Source: Maridesulfovibrio sp.
GTDB lineage: Bacteria > Desulfobacterota > Desulfovibrionia > Desulfovibrionales > Desulfovibrionaceae
Assembly: GCF_963678865.1 (NCBI RefSeq)
Contig: NZ_OY787459.1
Coordinates: forward strand, 958,501-1,022,500
Reading direction: 5' to 3'
DNA length: 64,000 bases
Shown: piece by piece, positions 15,533 through 24,493 of the stretch
How the letters are laid out: each line of letters begins with the position of its first letter
Numbering within the stretch: position 1 is the first letter of the stretch
Position numbers and translations under genes: made by a program
The notes under the pieces: model-generated
Database searches by the model: none
What the model saw: the letters and a program-made list of their open reading frames with translations, nothing else
What the model was told of the DNA's origin: nothing

Positions 15533-16015
15533 CTAAACTTGCAGGGCACGCTTCATGGCGACGGTGCCTGTGCGGGCTACTTCCTTGATACCGAATCTGC
15601 TAAGCATATTGATCAGTGCCTCGATTTTACCACGGTCACCTGTCACTTCAATGGATAATTCATCCACACTGACATCGACAACCTTACAGCGGAAGATATC
15701 CACAATACGCAGAATTTCAGCCCGCTTGGCATCTTCGGCATTGACCTTGAGAATGACCATCTCACGCTCAACAGCCTTGTGTTCCATCATATCAACAACC
15801 TTGATGACAGTAACCAGCTTACGAAGCTGTTTAACTATCTGCTCCACAATGTGCTCATCGCCGAAGGTTGTGATAGTCATCTGGGAAACTCCCTCCTCAA
15901 GGGTGGGAGCTACGTTGAGGGATTCAATGTTGAATCCTCGCCCGCTGAACAGTCCTGCAACTCTGGAAAGAACCCCGGGCTCGTTTTCAACTGTCACGGA
16001 TAAAGTATGTCTCAT
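15533..16015 (-). CDS. ilvN: Acetolactate synthase small subunit
   Basis: Regulatory subunit of acetohydroxyacid synthase, 160 residues. It confers valine feedback inhibition and activates the large subunit. The N-terminal ACT domain is typical: RHTLSVTVENEPGVLSRVAGLFSGRG in outline, with NIESLNVAPT and MTITTFGD. A second ACT-like domain follows (LIKVNAEDAKRAEILRIVDIF in outline, here beginning ILKVNAEDA). AGGAGG lies 5 bases upstream of the ATG. The gap to ilvB is 9 bases, indicating co-transcription and probable translational coupling. Confidence 0.97.
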   Translation of the reverse strand: MRHTLSVTVENEPGVLSRVAGLFSGRGFNIESLNVAPTLEEGVSQMTITTFGDEHIVEQIVKQLRKLVTVIKVVDMMEHKAVEREMVILKVNAEDAKRAEILRIVDIFRCKVVDVSVDELSIEVTGDRGKIEALINMLSRFGIKEVARTGTVAMKRALQV

Positions 16016-16024
16016 TACTTCCTC

Positions 16025-17719
16025 CTAAACGAGCAGCATGTCGGTTAATGAAGCACCGGCGGGAACCATGGGGTACACGTTCTCTTCCGGATCCACACGG
16101 ACATCGATGATAGTCGGCTTTCCATTGGAAAAAGCTTCCTTGAGTATCGGTTCGAGGTCTTTTTCTTCAGTAACCCTGTACCCGGCGGCTCCGTAAGCTT
16201 CGGCAAGTTTCACGAAATCAGGCTGGGCATCCATGCAGGTTTCACAATAGTTGCGATTGTAAAAAAGCTCCTGCCACTGGCGGACCATTCCGAGATATCC
16301 GTTATTCAAGATAACAATTTTTACGGGAAGGTTGTTGCAGACGGCAGTCATCATTTCCTGAATATTCATCTGAATAGAACCGTCACCGGCAATATTCACT
16401 ACAAGTTTGTCCGGGAAGGCCATCTGAGCGCCGATAGCTGCGGGAAACCCGAAGCCCATGGTCCCGAGACCACCTGATGAAAGAAATGATTTAGAGCGTT
16501 TAAACTTGTAGAACTGGGCGGCCCACATCTGGTTCTGGCCCACTTCGGTAGCGATAATGGCTTCCCCTTTGCTGATCTCGTAGACTTTCTCCACGACCAA
16601 CTGGGGTTTGATGAACTCGGTATCGCTTTTTTTATAACGCAGGGGATGAGTTTCTGACCATTCCTGAACCTGCCTGACCCAAACGGCGTGGGCAACTTCC
16701 CAATCCACGGAATCAAGATCCGGTTCCATTTCACTCTTTAATGCAGACAGCGCGCTTTTACAGTCAGCGACCAGAGGCACGTGTACGGCTACGTTCTTCT
16801 GAATTGAGGTGGGGTCAATATCGATGTGAACAAGAGTGGCTTTGGGGGCAAAAGTGCTAACCTTACCGGTCACACGGTCATCGAACCTCGCCCCGATCGC
16901 CAGGACGAGGTCCGCGTTATTTATTGCCATGTTCGCGGCGTAGGTACCGTGCATGCCCAGCATCCCCAACCAAAGGGGATCATCTCCGGGAAAGGCACCC
17001 AGCCCCATAAGGGTAGCGGTCACCGGAATGTTCAGGCTCTTGGCGAGCCATGTCAATTCATCCTCAGCTCCAGAGCTGATAACCCCTCCGCCTGCATAAA
17101 TCAAGGGTCTTTCTGCACCTTCGATCAATTTTGCGACTTTTTTAATCTGCCGCGCATGCGGTTTCAGATTCGGGTTATAGCTTCTAAGAGTTACATCTTC
17201 AGGCCATTCGAACTTAAATTTCTGCTGCATAATATCTTTAGGCAGATCCACAAGAACCGGCCCGGGGCGTCCTGTACGGGCCAGATAAAAGGCCTGTCGG
17301 ACAGTATAGGCTAGATCTTTGATATCCTTTACAAGATAATTATGCTTGGTGCAGGGACGGGTGATCCCGACAATATCCACTTCCTGAAACGCATCGTTTC
17401 CGATCAGTGGAGTGGGAACCTGCCCGGTGAAAATAACCACCGGGATCGAATCCATATATGCCGTTGCTATGCCGGTAACAGTGTTGGTCGCTCCGGGACC
17501 TGATGTCACGAGGCAGACCCCAACATCGCCGGTGGCGCGTGCATAGCCGTCCGCAGCATGGATTGCACCCTGTTCATGCCTTACAAGTATGTGCTTAAAC
17601 GGATAATTGGGTAATTCGTCGTAAATATCAATTACGGCTCCTCCTGGGAATCCGAATACGACGTCCACACCCTCCCTTTTCAGACATTCAAGAAATATCT
17701 GAGCTCCGGTGAGCTCCAT
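16025..17719 (-). CDS. ilvB: Acetolactate synthase large subunit
   Basis: Catalytic subunit of acetohydroxyacid synthase, 564 residues. It uses thiamine diphosphate, FAD and Mg2+ to condense pyruvate with pyruvate or 2-oxobutyrate. The N-terminal domain has [14 protein letters not shown] and the catalytic Glu region [18 protein letters not shown]. The ThDP motif is [16 protein letters not shown] with [19 protein letters not shown] lies 4 bases before the ATG. It is preceded by the small DUF465 gene (11-base gap) and followed by ilvN, so branched-chain synthesis is transcribed together with a set of small housekeeping genes beginning with yggT. No leader-peptide attenuator is visible immediately upstream. 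Confidence 0.98.
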   Translation of the reverse strand: MELTGAQIFLECLKREGVDVVFGFPGGAVIDIYDELPNYPFKHILVRHEQGAIHAADGYARATGDVGVCLVTSGPGATNTVTGIATAYMDSIPVVIFTGQVPTPLIGNDAFQEVDIVGITRPCTKHNYLVKDIKDLAYTVRQAFYLARTGRPGPVLVDLPKDIMQQKFKFEWPEDVTLRSYNPNLKPHARQIKKVAKLIEGAERPLIYAGGGVISSGAEDELTWLAKSLNIPVTATLMGLGAFPGDDPLWLGMLGMHGTYAANMAINNADLVLAIGARFDDRVTGKVSTFAPKATLVHIDIDPTSIQKNVAVHVPLVADCKSALSALKSEMEPDLDSVDWEVAHAVWVRQVQEWSETHPLRYKKSDTEFIKPQLVVEKVYEISKGEAIIATEVGQNQMWAAQFYKFKRSKSFLSSGGLGTMGFGFPAAIGAQMAFPDKLVVNIAGDGSIQMNIQEMMTAVCNNLPVKIVILNNGYLGMVRQWQELFYNRNYCETCMDAQPDFVKLAEAYGAAGYRVTEEKDLEPILKEAFSNGKPTIIDVRVDPEENVYPMVPAGASLTDMLLV

Positions 17720-17730
17720 GGCACCCTCCC

Positions 17731-17949
17731 TTATTTATGCTTGTCGAGCAAAGCTTGCAGCTTTGTCTTTCCAGCGAGTTTTTTCTTTTTTAATTCTTTG
17801 ACCTCCTGAGTTTCAGTTTCACTCAGGTAGGACTTGGCTTCCATTTTATCGATGAGTTTCTTAAATTCGTTGTGCTGGCTCCATAGAGCATTAATTTCGC
17901 TATCCTGGCCCACTAGCTGCTCGATCAGTTCAATCTCTCTCTGTTCCAT
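17731..17949 (-). CDS. DUF465 (YdcH-like) small coiled-coil protein
   Basis: Small helical protein of 72 residues, YdcH/DUF465 type, with no known biochemical function. It begins [18 protein letters not shown] and is one long charged helical hairpin ([19 protein letters not shown] at the end). The ATG at 17949 has AAGGAG 8 bases upstream; the in-frame TTG 21 bases earlier has none. It is the fourth gene in a tight minus-strand run yggT-divIVA-DUF167-DUF465-ilvB-ilvN. Confidence 0.85.
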   Translation of the reverse strand: MEQREIELIEQLVGQDSEINALWSQHNEFKKLIDKMEAKSYLSETETQEVKELKKKKLAGKTKLQALLDKHK

Positions 17950-17982
17950 TTGTGAAACTCCTTTTTGCAATTGGTTTGCAAC

Positions 17983-18303
17983 TCAGGCGCCTTCAGGGAT
18001 TATCCCTTCCCAGCGCGGTTCGACATCGGACTCAACCAGTAAAACCTTTTTACGGTTGGAATGCCCTGATGCAATGGAAATATTACGTTTTTTAAGACCC
18101 AGACGGGTCGCGACAAATGCGGCAAGGGCCTTATTGGCCTTGTTATCGACTGCGGGAGCGTTTATCCGCACGCGCACACTATCCTGATACTCCCCGGTAA
18201 TGCCCTCATTTTTGGCACCGGGCTGGACCCATACAGAGACCCTCCACGAACCATGTCCGCAAGGCCTGACATAGGATGGCAGTTCAGCAATAGCTTCGGT
18301 CAC
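17983..18303 (-). CDS. yggU: DUF167 (YggU-like) protein
   Basis: DUF167/YggU-family protein of 106 residues. Conserved family features are VSVWVQPGAKNEGITG, VRVRINAPAVDNKANKALAA (in outline) and KKRNISIASGHSNRKKVLLVE. The function is unknown. Start and stop codons overlap as GTGA with the DivIVA gene, so translation of the two is coupled. YggU next to YggT is a very common bacterial arrangement, which supports the assignment. Confidence 0.92.
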   Translation of the reverse strand: MTEAIAELPSYVRPCGHGSWRVSVWVQPGAKNEGITGEYQDSVRVRINAPAVDNKANKALAAFVATRLGLKKRNISIASGHSNRKKVLLVESDVEPRWEGIIPEGA

Positions 18304-18803
18304 TTGGCCTTCTTGAAGAATTTTAATTTGGATTCGATGGCTTCAACCTTCTCTACCTCGGGATCCCCTATCTCCAAAGTCTTAAGATGCGACTCAAGGA
18401 GAGCTTTCAACTCGACCTCAAAACGAGTTCGCTGCCGTTTCAGCTCATTTATGTCCTCGTGAATCTGCGCCAGCCTGTTATGAGCCTGCTGCAGAATCAC
18501 TTCAGCCCTTGAATGAGCTTCATTGATAATGAGCTCAGCTTCTTTCCTTGCGGTAGCTTTCAGGTCGTCCACCATTCTCTGGGTGGTCATCAAGGTATCA
18601 CGCAGAGTTTCCTCACGCTGACGAAACTCGGAGATAGTACTCTCTCTGCGGGAAACCTTCTTCTGTAGCTGCTTTTTTTCATCGGCAGAAGCGCCAAGGA
18701 CATCCGCGAGTTCGACCATCAGCTGGTCAACTTCGCTCTTGGAATACCCGAACAGGGATTTAGAAAACTTTTTATTGAGTAAGTCTATTTTTGAAAGACT
18801 CAT
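18300..18803 (-). CDS. DivIVA-domain coiled-coil protein
   Basis: DivIVA-like protein of 167 residues. The N-terminal domain reads SKIDLLNKKFSKSLFGYSKS and EVDQLMVELADVL, the conserved lipid-binding DivIVA start (FGY-x-x-x-EVD). A long coiled coil follows through residues of about 40-150 (RKEAELIINEAHSRAEVILQ, NRLAQIHEDINELKRQRTRF). DivIVA proteins sit at curved membranes, poles or septa and recruit partners. The ATG at 18803 has GGAGG 5 bases upstream; the upstream in-frame codons lack a site. It follows yggT by 15 bases. In Gram-negatives of this group such proteins are poorly studied, so the cellular target is unknown. Confidence 0.88.
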   Translation of the reverse strand: MSLSKIDLLNKKFSKSLFGYSKSEVDQLMVELADVLGASADEKKQLQKKVSRRESTISEFRQREETLRDTLMTTQRMVDDLKATARKEAELIINEAHSRAEVILQQAHNRLAQIHEDINELKRQRTRFEVELKALLESHLKTLEIGDPEVEKVEAIESKLKFFKKAK

Positions 18804-18818
18804 GCCCACCTCCGGCAC

Positions 18819-19109
18819 TTACATACCATAAGCGAGTCTGGTGAGGTTGCCCACCAGCGCTATGTCGAGCATCTGAATAACCAGAAGCACAACAATGGGT
18901 GAAAGATCAAATCCACCAATATTTACAAAGGGAAGATACTGACGCACTTTGGCGAAAACAGGCTCGGTCACACTACGCAAAAACCTGACAACAGGATTGT
19001 AGGGATCAGGGTTGACCCAAGTAATCAGGGCGGAAATGATAACCACCCACATATAAAGATTAAGAACAAGCGAAAGGACCTTCGCCACGGCAAGAATCAC
19101 GTAATCCAT
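18819..19109 (-). CDS. yggT: YggT-family membrane protein
   Basis: Membrane protein of 96 residues with two hydrophobic hairpins: ILAVAKVLSLVLNLYMWVVI and PIVVLLVIQMLDIALVGN. The connecting segment (ALITWVNPDPYNPVVRFLRS with TEPVFAKVRQYLP) is the YggT family signature. Family members are implicated in osmotic or cell-envelope functions in some organisms, but the mechanism is unknown. It is the first gene of the run that ends in ilvC, so the operon promoter should lie just upstream (19110-19299). Confidence 0.92.
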   Translation of the reverse strand: MDYVILAVAKVLSLVLNLYMWVVIISALITWVNPDPYNPVVRFLRSVTEPVFAKVRQYLPFVNIGGFDLSPIVVLLVIQMLDIALVGNLTRLAYGM

Positions 19110-19299
19110 TTAACATACTCCTAACGGGCTGGATCAGAAGCAGCCGCTTCCGATCTTGACTATAAATTGGCACAGCAGGATTCAAGAATCAACTGTTTTT
19201 CCAAATTTACCTAAATTCTATTAAATATAAGTACAGTGGCCACGACAAAAGGGCCTGAAAACCCAAAAAACGCCTTCGCTCCATACTTCTTCATACTGC

Positions 19300-20010
19300 T
19301 TAACTAAACTTCTGCTGACCGCAACCGCAATTTGTCCATACATCATTGCGGGCCTTTTCCATCAGGTTACAGAGTGTCCAATAACTGTCCACATGTAATC
19401 TGGCCTTAAGAAGTGGGCTGCGATAAGCCCAGAATTCAACTCCGGCCCGCTCGGCGCAACGTTCATCCACCCATGTATCGCCGATGTAGACTACATCTTC
19501 CGGGCTCATATTCCACTTCTGCAGAATATAGTGAACCCCTTCGGGGTGCGGTTTGCTATTGGGCAAGGTTTCCGAGGTTACCATGGGTGAGAAAAAACTT
19601 TCAATGTCGAACATCTGCAGAACTGTAGGCAGGGTGTCGGTGCGGTTTGTGTTAATGCCCATACGGATATTGTTGGTTCTAAGCCACTCCAGCAGGCGGG
19701 AAAGGCCTTCTTCCACCTCAATATAATTGATACCTTCCTTGAGTGAAGGATCTGAGCTGAAAACAAAAGCCTCCTCATGAAACTCTTCAGGAAGAATATA
19801 CTTCAAGGCTTCAGCGTGAGTCAGCGCATGAACCTGCTTTTCTTCCTCTGCGCTCATAAAATCAAGGCCGAATTTTTCCTTGAATTTATTGTAATACCAT
19901 TTGTTGGCCTCGAATGAATTTATCAGTACCCCGTCGCAGTCAAAGATAACACCCTTGATTCTCTTCAGTACTTCAGGAGGGGTTACCGGGCTGATATATA
20001 CGGATTCCAT
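19300..20010 (-). CDS. HAD-family phosphatase
   Basis: HAD hydrolase of 236 residues with a complete catalytic set. Motif I is FDCDGVLINS (nucleophile and acid Asp), motif II the Thr in INTNRTD, motif III the Lys in NSKPHPEG, and motif IV GDTWVDERCAERAG. A helical cap is inserted after motif I (residues of about 35-95), so it is a subclass I enzyme like phosphoglycolate or beta-phosphoglucomutase-type phosphatases. The C-terminus carries a Cys pair (NCGCGQQ) that is unusual for the family. It is co-transcribed with the 20027-20824 gene (16-base gap). The substrate cannot be predicted. Confidence 0.9.
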   Translation of the reverse strand: MESVYISPVTPPEVLKRIKGVIFDCDGVLINSFEANKWYYNKFKEKFGLDFMSAEEEKQVHALTHAEALKYILPEEFHEEAFVFSSDPSLKEGINYIEVEEGLSRLLEWLRTNNIRMGINTNRTDTLPTVLQMFDIESFFSPMVTSETLPNSKPHPEGVHYILQKWNMSPEDVVYIGDTWVDERCAERAGVEFWAYRSPLLKARLHVDSYWTLCNLMEKARNDVWTNCGCGQQKFS

Positions 20011-20026
20011 ACTTCAATATTCCTCT

Positions 20027-20824
20027 TTATTTCTCGTCATTATTATTAAGGACCACGGTGAACTCACGATCAAACCACGGTTTATCTTCCGGCATGGAAG
20101 ACAGGCCCAGCAATTTCCACACTTTTTCACGCAGAACAAGGGCCTTCTCCGCCAGCAGTCCTTCCTTCTCATAAAATTCAAAATCGCGGTCCCGCCAGAA
20201 GGCTACAGCCTCAACATCAGATGTCACCAGCACAGAATTTTCCGGCAGCAGCAAAGCGAATCCTTCCAGCACCTTCTTCCACGGCAGTTGCACATCTCCA
20301 CCGCCCATTCCGGGCAGGTTAGCCATCAAACCACCGAGGACCATTGCTTTGCGATCATCTTCATCGTCTACATCCAGACCGAGACTTTCGCCAAAACCAG
20401 CCCATTTATCAGTCAGATTCTGTTCCAAAGTGCCAAGCTCGAGGTGCTTTTCTTCATAGGCATAACAAAGAGCCAGCACGATCTGATTCTGAATTCGAGC
20501 TTCTTCATCGCTTTTATCAACAATATCAGGGGAAATACGTGCGGTCAGTTCTGTGTGGATGGCTGAAGTCCTTTCGCCAAACTGGTCCCGGTCAAAGGGC
20601 TGGGGGTTGGCTATAAATTTAAACATATTACCAAGACTTTCCCCGTAACTGATAAAGTCATCAACCATGCGGCGGCAGGTCTGAGGCACCACGGGCAGAT
20701 CTTCAGGCCGAAATACTGCGACCTCACCGGTGCCCTCCCGATCAATACCCGGATCAAAAATCAATGCACCTTCGACCTTTTCCCCGATCAGTTCTTCATG
20801 CATTTGCGGAAAATATATCAACAC
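20027..20824 (-). CDS. Conserved hypothetical protein upstream of HAD gene
   Basis: Cytoplasmic protein of 265 residues, not recognised. The start is GTG at 20824 with AAGGAG 8 bases upstream. The sequence is acidic and has no signal or membrane segment. Segments that might be diagnostic are FDPGIDREGTGEVAVF, CYAYEEKHLELGTLEQNL, GGLMANLPGMGGGDVQLPWK and a Trp-rich end (DKPWFDREFTVVL). It is probably translationally linked to the HAD phosphatase, so the two may act together. A repeat unit (20844-20942) lies directly upstream. Confidence 0.72.
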   Translation of the reverse strand: MLIYFPQMHEELIGEKVEGALIFDPGIDREGTGEVAVFRPEDLPVVPQTCRRMVDDFISYGESLGNMFKFIANPQPFDRDQFGERTSAIHTELTARISPDIVDKSDEEARIQNQIVLALCYAYEEKHLELGTLEQNLTDKWAGFGESLGLDVDDEDDRKAMVLGGLMANLPGMGGGDVQLPWKKVLEGFALLLPENSVLVTSDVEAVAFWRDRDFEFYEKEGLLAEKALVLREKVWKLLGLSSMPEDKPWFDREFTVVLNNNDEK

Positions 20825-20843
20825 GGCTTGGACTCCTTATTAT

Positions 20844-20942
20844 GATGCGCTACGCGTTTTTGATTAAAAGATTCGCCCCCGGCGGCTTAACCCTTTAAAA
20901 AGAGTTTAAAAATCCAAAACTTTTTTAATAATACTTCGCCGC
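20844..20942. repeat. Modular intergenic repeat, unit U1
   Basis: About 99 bases sharing a block order with the other copies: GATGCGCTACGCG, a spacer, CCCCGGCGGCTTAA, an A/T-rich stem-loop, AATCCAAAACTTTTTTAATA, then CTTCGCC. It lies between two minus-strand genes, with its GATGCG end next to the start of the 20027-20824 gene. It matches U2 best. Confidence 0.75.
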
Positions 20943-20950
20943 CATTAATC

Positions 20951-21343
20951 TTAATCTGTCTTTTTTATAAAAATCTCATCCTTGCGTGGCTTGAAGAAAT
21001 TGCAAACACCTTCACATTTCGGCTGTTCGAAAAGACAGATTTCATCGTGCAGTGCTCCGCAAAAGGGATCATCTTCTTCATCGCACGGGACCATCTTGCG
21101 ACACACCACGGTGGATTTCAAGTGTTCTTCAATCCTTTGTTCCCAAAGATCGCGGAATGCCTGTTCATCCAGATGAAAGTTATCAGCCTGTAGCAGGAGC
21201 TTGTCATACTCCCCTTCCAGATCCTTCAGGACCCGACAACGCCATTCCCGGTTGTATCCGGGATTGAGCATCTCCTCATAGAGACACCTTCCATTCACAT
21301 AGAACCGGCACATGCGGCCCGGCATCTTGGTAACCTTGGCCAA
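20951..21343 (-). CDS. Cysteine-rich protein, putative metal binding
   Basis: Protein of 130 residues with nine cysteines, in part arranged as Cys-x6-Cys (CRFYVNGRC), a mid-protein pair, and a C-terminal CEGVC element. This suggests a zinc or iron-sulfur site. The start deserves note: GAAGGAG stands 6 bases before a TTG at 21343, whereas the ATG at 21325 has no site within range, so I take TTG. No signal peptide is present. It is monocistronic, between repeat unit U1 and the divergent tatA gene. The family is not recognised; it looks lineage-specific. Confidence 0.68.
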   Translation of the reverse strand: MAKVTKMPGRMCRFYVNGRCLYEEMLNPGYNREWRCRVLKDLEGEYDKLLLQADNFHLDEQAFRDLWEQRIEEHLKSTVVCRKMVPCDEEDDPFCGALHDEICLFEQPKCEGVCNFFKPRKDEIFIKKTD

Positions 21344-21539
21344 AAAAAACTCCTTCGGAAAAAAACACACCCAGCGTTCTGGATTGTTAAGTATACAAGT
21401 GATGAATTATGTACGGTTCGCACCTTTGTAAAGATTAAAAATATAAATTTTCCGTGCCGTTCCGGGACAAGAAGACATTCTTGACCAAAAGACAAGGCCC
21501 GTGTAAAAGTTCCTTACCGTCTAGCATTGGAGGATTAAA

Positions 21540-21725
21540 ATGTTCGGTTTAGGAATCACAGAAATTCTTTTAATTTTGGGTATTATCATCCTGATTTTCG
21601 GAGCTAAAAAGCTTCCCGAGGTGGGCAGCGGACTGGGCCGTGCAATTCAGAATTTTAAAAAAGCAAGCAGCGAGTCTGAAGAAATTGACGTAACTCCGTC
21701 TAAAGATAAAGACAAAGAAGCGTAA
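21540..21725 (+). CDS. tatA: Twin-arginine translocase TatA
   Basis: TatA/E-type protein of 61 residues, on the short side. It has a single N-terminal membrane helix ([20 protein letters not shown]), the hinge FGAKKLPE, an amphipathic helix ([12 protein letters not shown]) and an acidic tail. GGAGG is 7 bases before the ATG. It forms the variable-size pore of the Tat pathway, which exports folded redox proteins. In this window the HydB subunit carries a Tat signal, so this gene could serve hydrogenase export. tatB and tatC are not adjacent. It has its own terminator. Confidence 0.93.
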   Translation: MFGLGITEILLILGIIILIFGAKKLPEVGSGLGRAIQNFKKASSESEEIDVTPSKDKDKEA

Positions 21726-21769
21726 ACTTCTGCTGTCAGCTTGATTTTTTGCAGGTACTGCCTGCAGAG

Positions 21770-21800
21770 CCCCGGTTTGCCATGCGAGCCGGGGTTTTAT
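21770..21800 (+). terminator. Rho-independent terminator of tatA
   Basis: Stem CCCCGG / CCGGGG followed by TTTTATTTT. A smaller hairpin GCAGG/CCTGC (21751-21765) precedes it. It lies between tatA and the convergent end of pgsA. Confidence 0.8.
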
Positions 21801-22372
21801 TTTGGCGCACTATCTACTTCTTCAGCAAACATAACCAAACCCCGCCGAAGATACACAGCACCTGAAATAAACGTAAAAACAACAGTAACGATCTCAATTT
21901 CCGGAAACATGAAGCTGACATCAAGCCCGAAAGCCAAGCCGCTGAGAACGGAAAAGACCACCAGAAGTTGAAGGGCTGTGGTTATCTTGCTGGTCCATAG
22001 TGGATCGATCTTCTTCTCCACATTCACGCCATAAAATTTAAGCAGGAAAAGACCGCCAATAATTATCAGATCACGGGAGACGACAACAACTGTCAACCAG
22101 ACGGGAATATAATTCTGGGCCGAAAGACAAAGAAAAGAACTGACCAGCAATATTTTATCCGCAAGAGGATCAATCATAGCCCCGAATTCGGTTCGCTGAT
22201 TCATGACCCGAGCCAGAAAACCATCCAGACCATCCGAAATACCGGCCACCATGAAAAGCATCCACGCCACAAGGAAATGACTCTCGAGGTAGGCAATAAC
22301 AACCCCCGGCGTGAGCAATATCCTGAATATGGTGATCAGGTTGGGAATGGTCCAGATATTCCGGCGCGCCAT
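21797..22372 (-). CDS. pgsA: CDP-diacylglycerol-glycerol-3-phosphate 3-phosphatidyltransferase
   Basis: Membrane enzyme of 191 residues that makes phosphatidylglycerophosphate from CDP-diacylglycerol and glycerol-3-phosphate, the first committed step to phosphatidylglycerol and cardiolipin. It starts NIWTIPNLITIFRILLTP. The CDP-alcohol phosphatidyltransferase motif is complete: D-G-x2-A-R-x8-G-x3-D-x3-D, read as DGFLAR then G then D then D in the region GLDGFLARVMNQRTEFG and AMIDPLADK. About five membrane helices are visible. It is the last gene of the operon starting at the beta-CASP nuclease. Confidence 0.95.
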   Translation of the reverse strand: MARRNIWTIPNLITIFRILLTPGVVIAYLESHFLVAWMLFMVAGISDGLDGFLARVMNQRTEFGAMIDPLADKILLVSSFLCLSAQNYIPVWLTVVVVSRDLIIIGGLFLLKFYGVNVEKKIDPLWTSKITTALQLLVVFSVLSGLAFGLDVSFMFPEIEIVTVVFTFISGAVYLRRGLVMFAEEVDSAPK

Positions 22373-22381
22373 GGTCCTTCC

Positions 22382-23365
22382 TTATTCTTTCGCCTCCTCA
22401 AGTCCCTCCAGACTGAAAGTCAGCCCGCGGGGAGGCAGGTAATCATTCAAATAACCACGAAGCACCCACTGGTCAGAAATTTCAAGAGACCAACTGGCCG
22501 AGACAGCAGTGGGCTTCATTTCCACATCCAGCAACTGAACTTCCTGTACGGCTGAGTCCCATGTTTTCAGCTTGCGCCCGAAATCACGTACTCCCTCGGG
22601 ATTGAACCAGCCGCTGACCACCAGCACTGCCTTGGGATTCATGAGGGCATCAATATTCTCAGAGCCGAAATATTTACCCCAGAGTTCACGCCAAACCGAA
22701 TCAATACTGTCGCCTGAACCGTACCACTTTCCACGGGAAGACTGCAGTTCTCCGGCCCAACGTTTTTCGGAAGCATGGCGCACGGAAAAGACCGCAGCAG
22801 TACCGTTACTGTCTGCAACTGTGGATTTGCTCAAGCCGTAAAGAGTGACCAGACGGTCAATCTCCCTGTTCTGTTCAATCAGAAGTTCTTCATTCAAGGG
22901 GAACTTCCCGTTGGAGACTTCAATCTGCGCAGCCACTTCCCCGCTGGAAAAAAGACCCATTTTTTTCAATGCAGCACGCAGGCTCTTGCGGTTTACATTA
23001 ACATCAATGGAAACAGACACGCCGTCTTCAGCCATCTTGACATCCATATCTTTATAACCGCTGATGTACTCTTCATAATATTTTCCGAAAGACTTTTTTA
23101 CTGCTTCTGTCCTTGCTGCTGAGAGTGTTCCGGGAATCATACGCGAAGCCTCTGCAAACAGGGCCTGGGCAAAAGCCTCGGTCACAGCTTCCTGTCGCAG
23201 AGTCCTTTGCGGCACTTCCACTTCAGGATCCACAGGCTTGAAAATCTGAACCTTAACCGCATGGGCCGGCACAGCGGCACAAAGCAGCACGGCAACAAAA
23301 GCTGTAAAAACAAAAAATCTTATCTGATGGAAAAACTTCAATTTATAACTCCGGTCTGTATTCAT
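22382..23365 (-). CDS. Exported protein with FlgT_N-like N-terminal half
   Basis: Predicted exported protein of 327 residues with a long signal region (hydrophobic core FFVFTAFVAVLLCAAVPAHA). The N-terminal mature part has an Ala-rich helix (RQEAVTEAFAQALFAEASRM) followed by YISGYKDMDVKMAEDGVSV. This matches the YIS-x-YK...DG element of the protein at 2316-3422, so the two are probably distant homologs. It may also fit DUF2066. The C-terminal half (VLVVSGWFNPEGVRDFGRKL) looks like a separate domain. Its start overlaps the stop of the upstream gene as TAATG, so the two are translationally coupled. The function is unknown; an envelope role is inferred. Confidence 0.72.
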   Translation of the reverse strand: MNTDRSYKLKFFHQIRFFVFTAFVAVLLCAAVPAHAVKVQIFKPVDPEVEVPQRTLRQEAVTEAFAQALFAEASRMIPGTLSAARTEAVKKSFGKYYEEYISGYKDMDVKMAEDGVSVSIDVNVNRKSLRAALKKMGLFSSGEVAAQIEVSNGKFPLNEELLIEQNREIDRLVTLYGLSKSTVADSNGTAAVFSVRHASEKRWAGELQSSRGKWYGSGDSIDSVWRELWGKYFGSENIDALMNPKAVLVVSGWFNPEGVRDFGRKLKTWDSAVQEVQLLDVEMKPTAVSASWSLEISDQWVLRGYLNDYLPPRGLTFSLEGLEEAKE

Positions 23366-24408
23366 TATTGCTGCTGGTTCGGGGTTGGGTTGGTTTCATC
23401 AAGAGAATCTTCCTGTATCCCGCTCTCAATATTATCAACATTGGAACCCTGTTTCCGGCCTGAGTATGTGTCTTCAACAGAATCATCATTCTTTGCTGAA
23501 ACATTATTCCCATCAACAAGAACAACTACAGCACAATTCTCAACCACCGCCCTGCGTTTAAGCACGGCCCTGACTTTTGCTGCATCCTCAAGAGAGAGAA
23601 TAATGCTGCTGCGTGAATTTCCGTGTGTATTCACGGCCTTGACTTTCAAAGGAAAATTTCCGGCTCTGGCGCGCAGATTTTCGGACTTTCCATCAACCAT
23701 ATAAGCCACAAGACCATGTTTGAGAACAGACTCCCTGCTGACCGCAAAAGTTCCGTACACACCTACCCCTTTACCGTCGTAGATAAGCGGCAGCAAAACA
23801 GGGGTGTAAGGAAACCCTCTGGCATCAATAACCACCCCGCTGTATACATTACTGTCTATGTAGCCGTTATCAGCTCCTTCAAGGGCCTGAATTTCAACCC
23901 CGGTTTCACCGCGCTCACCGGAAATGGTCGGCGGGATACCGGTCTGGAAAGAAATAGTAGGCGGAATAATAATCGAAGAAAGGCCGTTGCGCAGATTCAA
24001 TGCTGAAGTAACTATTACGGTTCCGGTATCCAATTTCGTGCTGAGTAAAGAGTTCTGCACGTATCCGCGCAGAGAATTCAAGGATTTAATATCATTTTTC
24101 AGAAGGCTGGATACCTTGTGTTTACCATCCACGGATAAACCGAGGACCACATCCAGCAGCCCTTTACGTGATTCCACCCCGCCCTGCCGCACGGCGAGGG
24201 CCTTGCTGCGCACGGGGTCAATGCTGCCCGGCATCAGTTTGATCGCTGACGAAGCTGAAATAAAACCGTCAGCCCAGTTAATGACGGTCCTGTCTGTTTT
24301 TTCAATCAGGCCGCCAAAACCGTTGCTTTTATCTATGGCTCCCTCCTGGGCAAATGCAGAAGAAGCAACCAGCAGAAAGATTAAAGCCAGAAAAGTATAT
24401 ATTCTCAT
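23365..24408 (-). CDS. Exported LPP20-like paralog of the 2-973 protein
   Basis: Exported protein of 347 residues with a short signal peptide (MRIYTFLALIFLLVASSAFA). It shows the two conserved blocks seen in the 2-973 product: an LPP20-like block (ALAVRQGGVESRKGLLDVVL, GLSVDGKHKV) and a C-terminal block starting YSGVVIDARGF with VYGTFAVSRE. The C-terminus is a hydrophilic tail rich in Asp, Asn and Ser. It is coupled to the next gene by a TAATG overlap and sits 85 bases after miaA. Two LPP20-like/FlgT-like pairs in separate loci argue for one functional family. The function is unknown. Confidence 0.75.
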   Translation of the reverse strand: MRIYTFLALIFLLVASSAFAQEGAIDKSNGFGGLIEKTDRTVINWADGFISASSAIKLMPGSIDPVRSKALAVRQGGVESRKGLLDVVLGLSVDGKHKVSSLLKNDIKSLNSLRGYVQNSLLSTKLDTGTVIVTSALNLRNGLSSIIIPPTISFQTGIPPTISGERGETGVEIQALEGADNGYIDSNVYSGVVIDARGFPYTPVLLPLIYDGKGVGVYGTFAVSRESVLKHGLVAYMVDGKSENLRARAGNFPLKVKAVNTHGNSRSSIILSLEDAAKVRAVLKRRAVVENCAVVVLVDGNNVSAKNDDSVEDTYSGRKQGSNVDNIESGIQEDSLDETNPTPNQQQ

Positions 24409-24493
24409 TGGTATTCCACCATTAAAATTTCAACTCAGGAAAAATTTATTCAATAACCGCCTACCCATATAAAACCCAATACCCTTCCAGGCC

